From assembly GCF_907165195.1 (NCBI RefSeq), contig NZ_OU015584.1:1240001-1304000 (forward strand): a stretch of DNA of 64,000 nucleotides, given 5' to 3'. The notes under the pieces were generated by a model, which was not told the DNA's origin, searched no databases, and saw nothing but the letters and a program-made list of their open reading frames with translations. A program made the translations under genes and the position numbers. This document shows positions 61,080 to 64,000 of this stretch, piece after piece (position 1 is the first letter of the stretch; every line of letters begins with the position of its first letter). The DNA comes from Parvicella tangerina. Its GTDB lineage: Bacteria; Bacteroidota; Bacteroidia; Flavobacteriales_D; Parvicellaceae.

Positions 61080-62007
61080 TGCTTATTTTGGTATAGTGAT
61101 CCTGGTTTTGCTGGTAAGTTGTGCTTCTTTGCCAGAAGTGGTGGAGGGTGTCGAGATAGCCCAATATCATAAGGTAAATGTGGGCTGGGGACCCGAAGAT
61201 TTTGAGTTGGATCAATCTAATGCAGTTGATTACCCTCGATTGTTAGTCGCTTGTGATGAACGGAGAGAAGGTAAAATGCAGGGAGAGATTTGGGAAGTTG
61301 ATCTAACTGACTTCCAGAGTAGAAAGTTAGAAGTTGTGTTCAAAGATTCCACTAATTTTCATCCACATGGTGTAAGTGCTTATCAAGATTATTTGTTTGT
61401 GATTAGCCATAACGACAAACAGGAAGAGTTTTATCGTTTTCGGATCGAAGGAGATCGTTTGTATGAGGATACTGTTTTTACGGAAGGCATCATTGGGCAT
61501 GGTAATGATATTTTTGCGGTTGGAGAGCAGGAGTTTTACTATTCAGACTTTAAGTTTTTTGGAGGGAGTGTGGTCAGGTATTTTGAAGGAGAATGGGAAA
61601 AGGTGATTCGTCACATGAAATATCCGAACGGAGTTTACATTTTGGGAGATGCACTCTATGTAACGACAACGCTTCAAAACAAGGTTTTTGCTTATGATCA
61701 TGAAGTGGAAACCAAAGAAAAAATTGCCAAGGTTAAGGGTGGAGATAATTTGTCGTATGATGGGACTTATCTATACACGACTTCTCATCCAAGGTTTGGA
61801 AAGTTTATTAAACACTACAAGGATGCAGACAAGATATCGCCTTCTGTGGTCTACCGAATCGGGATCAACGGCAATGAGGTGATTTACAGCAATTCGGGAG
61901 AGGAGATCTCTGCAGCCAGTGTTGCCTGGAGGTATGAAGATTACCTTATAATTGGACAAGTCTTTGATGATTTTCTGTGGGTGGGGAAGATCGAGTCTGA
62001 CAATTAA
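61069..62007 (+). CDS. paraoxonase/SMP-30-like beta-propeller lipoprotein
   Basis: 312 residues. Signal MKFNAYFGIVILVLLVSC with lipobox. Propeller motifs of the arylesterase/lactonase group: NFHPHGVSAYQDYLFVISH, GHGNDIFAV, KYPNGVYILGDALYV, GDNLSYDGTYLYTTSHP; the H, N and D residues in these are the usual calcium and catalytic positions. Probably a periplasmic lactonase or esterase. ATG 61069 lies within the exporter's last 11 bp, so the two are coupled. Confidence 0.82.
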   Translation: MKFNAYFGIVILVLLVSCASLPEVVEGVEIAQYHKVNVGWGPEDFELDQSNAVDYPRLLVACDERREGKMQGEIWEVDLTDFQSRKLEVVFKDSTNFHPHGVSAYQDYLFVISHNDKQEEFYRFRIEGDRLYEDTVFTEGIIGHGNDIFAVGEQEFYYSDFKFFGGSVVRYFEGEWEKVIRHMKYPNGVYILGDALYVTTTLQNKVFAYDHEVETKEKIAKVKGGDNLSYDGTYLYTTSHPRFGKFIKHYKDADKISPSVVYRIGINGNEVIYSNSGEEISAASVAWRYEDYLIIGQVFDDFLWVGKIESDN

Positions 62008-62024
62008 TTCCTAACTTTCAAGTT

Positions 62025-62567
62025 ATGAAAGTGTTCTTATTCATCTTGACGCTGATATTTGCTTTCCAAGGTTATGCTCAGTCCAAGAATCAGGATTACG
62101 CGTTTAGCTATAAAATTTTGGAGTTTGATAGGTCAAAAGAAAAGAAGGTCTTTGGTACAGCTTTTGTCGAGTTCAAGTTGATCAATAATACCAAAGATAC
62201 ATTGTTCTATTTTTCACATACATGTGATGGTGACGCTTATTTGATTACAACAGATCGAGACGTTAAGAACATAATAGTTGAACCATGGTTCTTATGTAAT
62301 GCCAGTTATCCTTGCGTAAATCATGTTTTGCCAGATTCTTCAGAGGTATTTTCTTTTGGTGTGTTATTTAGAAAAAAAGTTAAGTCATTGCGATTTGAGT
62401 TTATTCTTGAACAAGTAATTTCTGATTATTACAGATACGGTGGCAAGTACTCTGGAAATCACTATATATTTAATACGCACGAAAACTTCAATAAACTTCC
62501 TTTTAAGAAAGAAAATGTTATTCAACGAGAGTTGAAACTATCAGGATCTCAATTGGAAGTTCAATAG
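62025..62567 (+). CDS. secreted protein of unknown function
   Basis: 180 residues with signal MKVFLFILTLIFAFQGYAQS. Beta-rich mature part with Cys in HTCDGDAY and WFLCNASYPCVNHV; the block FVEFKLINNTKDTLFYFSHTCDG recalls Ig-like domains in small Bacteroidota proteins. 17 bp after the propeller gene, so possibly the same operon. Confidence 0.65.
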   Translation: MKVFLFILTLIFAFQGYAQSKNQDYAFSYKILEFDRSKEKKVFGTAFVEFKLINNTKDTLFYFSHTCDGDAYLITTDRDVKNIIVEPWFLCNASYPCVNHVLPDSSEVFSFGVLFRKKVKSLRFEFILEQVISDYYRYGGKYSGNHYIFNTHENFNKLPFKKENVIQRELKLSGSQLEVQ

Positions 62568-62668
62568 AGGATGGACTTTTTAGTGAAATGAAAAATCAAA
62601 TAGTTGGTAAGGTTTCATATTCCCAACCTCTGATTTCATATTTCAAATTTCTGCTTTCGTACCCTCCT

Positions 62669-64000
62669 CTAGCTCAATCCAGAAATCTTTCCGCTATCGT
62701 CAATGTTCATTCCCTCACTTGCTGGTGTAGCCGGTAGTCCAGGCATACGCATCATTTTCCCTAAAATAGGAATCAAAAATCCAGCTCCAGCAGCAAATTC
62801 AAACTCTCTTACGTTGACCACAAAGTTGCTTGGTCTTCCAATTAAAGCATCATTGTCAGAGAAGGACTTCTGCGTTTTGGCCATACAAACGGGAAGTTTG
62901 TTCAGTTTCAGACTTTCAATAGTTCTGAGATCCGTAATGGCTTTTTTGCTGAATTCCACTCCATCAGCTCCATAGATTTCTTTAGCGATGATTTCGATCT
63001 TTGTTTTAACGGATAGGTTCCACTCGTAAAGCGGTTTAAAATGACCTTTGCCAGACTCCACTTCTTCCACAACAGCTTCCGCAAGATCAGTCATTCCTTC
63101 TCCTCCTTGTGCCCACCCACGAGCCACCACCGCTTTAACGCCAAGTTCTGCACATCGCTTCTGAACAAACTCAACTTCTTCGTCAGAGTCAGTAGGGAAT
63201 GCATTGATAGCCACAACTGGGTTTAATCCAAATTTATGAATGTTCTCAATGTGCTTTTCTAAATTCGCAAAACCGTCTTTCACTCGCTTTAGACTAGCGG
63301 TGTTGTATTCCTCTTTTTGAGCTCCACCATGATGTCTTAAAGCTCTGATGGTAGCTACGAGAACAACCGCTTTTGGTTTTAACCCACTCGAAACACATTT
63401 GATGTCTAAGAATTTCTCAGCACCTAAGTCAGCCCCGAATCCAGCTTCTGTTACCACATAGTCAGAAAGAGACATTCCCATTTTAGTGGCAATGATCGTA
63501 TTGGTTCCTTGCGCAATATTTGCAAACGGACCACCATGAATGATCGCTGAATTTCCTTCAAGTGTTTGCACTAAGTTTGGTTTTATGGCATCCTTCAACA
63601 GAATAGCCATAGCATTCTCAGCTTTCAGGTCTTTGGCATAAACAGGCTGCTTATCGAAAGTAAAGCCGATGAAAATATTACCCAATCTTTCTTTCAGGTC
63701 AGAAAAATTCTCTGCCATACAAAGAATAGCCATCACTTCAGAAGCAGGTGTAATATTAAAACCGTCTTCTCTTGGGATTCCATTAGCGGTGCCTCCAAGA
63801 CCGATCACGATTTGTCTTAGCGCTCGATCGTTCATGTCCATTACACGTTTCCAAACCACAGTTCTTGGGTCAATTCCCAATGATCGTGTTTTACTTTGGA
63901 TGTTGTTGTCGATCAACGCACTTAACAAGTTGTTGGCTTTTTCAATCGCTGCAAAGTCACCTGTGAAGTGCAGGTTGATATCTTCCATGGGCACAACCTG
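62669..64000 (-). CDS. fhs: formate-tetrahydrofolate ligase, 5' part outside the window
   Basis: The C-terminal 443 residues of an enzyme of about 556. The frame is open to base 64000 (QVVPMEDINLHFTGD). GGTANGIPREDGFNITPASEVMA, IHGGPFANIAQGTN and the FGADLGAEKF block are diagnostic. Links formate to the one-carbon folate pool as 10-formyl-THF. The N-terminal P-loop part lies beyond the window. No terminator was recognised in the 101 bp after the stop. Confidence 0.93.
   Translation of the reverse strand, partial: QVVPMEDINLHFTGDFAAIEKANNLLSALIDNNIQSKTRSLGIDPRTVVWKRVMDMNDRALRQIVIGLGGTANGIPREDGFNITPASEVMAILCMAENFSDLKERLGNIFIGFTFDKQPVYAKDLKAENAMAILLKDAIKPNLVQTLEGNSAIIHGGPFANIAQGTNTIIATKMGMSLSDYVVTEAGFGADLGAEKFLDIKCVSSGLKPKAVVLVATIRALRHHGGAQKEEYNTASLKRVKDGFANLEKHIENIHKFGLNPVVAINAFPTDSDEEVEFVQKRCAELGVKAVVARGWAQGGEGMTDLAEAVVEEVESGKGHFKPLYEWNLSVKTKIEIIAKEIYGADGVEFSKKAITDLRTIESLKLNKLPVCMAKTQKSFSDNDALIGRPSNFVVNVREFEFAAGAGFLIPILGKMMRMPGLPATPASEGMNIDDSGKISGLS

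Overview
The window comes from a member of the Bacteroidota, most likely a marine or aquatic Flavobacteriales bacterium of the Cryomorphaceae/Crocinitomicaceae type. The lineage call is inference. It rests on a PorU2/PorV2-type pair of the type IX secretion system (T9SS), a giant surface protein with a T9SS type-B sorting domain, many signal-peptidase-II lipoproteins, and promoters with the Bacteroidota -7 box TAnnTTTG rather than the E. coli pattern. Housekeeping genes are scattered in short operons. No rRNA, tRNA or CRISPR array was recognised.

Layout. 1-7.6 kb: a lipoprotein tail, a CPBP membrane protease, a small conserved protein, then porU2 and porV2. 7.7-17.4 kb: a dispersed palindromic repeat, pssA-purS, a GT9 glycosyltransferase, an L,D-transpeptidase, an SDR epimerase, aroA, holA, AMP nucleosidase, a stand-alone HsdR-N nuclease domain, and a coupled SDR/acyl-CoA ligase pair. 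17.4-29.7 kb: a TonB-C protein, ferredoxin and LuxC-type acyl-CoA reductase from divergent promoters, an SDR, dnaN, an NlpC/P60 peptidase, ilvE, recQ, a TPR protein, a cysteine desulfurase and glpK.

29.68-33.58 kb is a 3.9-kb IS1595-family transposon. It has 27-bp perfect inverted ends and an 8-bp target duplication (TTATTTTA), and it is inserted four bases upstream of the glpK start codon. Besides the transposase it carries a 31-residue membrane peptide next to strong RNA-like inverted repeats, an HTH regulator with a two-palindrome operator, a small lipoprotein, and two partly paralogous sets of phage-like small genes, one copy broken by a single-base frameshift.

33.7-51.6 kb: the type-B surface protein, two related OmpA-type proteins, an MFS transporter, L-2-hydroxyglutarate oxidase, a thiamine-binding-like protein, a very large ABCG-type transporter with two exported partners, pfkA and priA. 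51.6-56.1 kb behind priA is an accessory hot spot. The last 99 bp of priA recur 767 bp downstream with six differences, all synonymous, and a further decayed priA tail lies at 55.0 kb. These tails delimit three cassettes: one lipoprotein; a four-gene envelope set; and a coupled pair whose first member has a HEPN-like R-x4-H motif. 56.2-64 kb: another dispersed repeat, clpB, an ABC exporter with a coupled paraoxonase-like lipoprotein, a secreted protein and the 3' part of formate-tetrahydrofolate ligase.

A genome-organisation trait runs throughout: almost every convergent gene pair overlaps or abuts at its stop codons, with no terminator between. The most unusual parts are the cargo transposon at glpK and the priA-tail hot spot.
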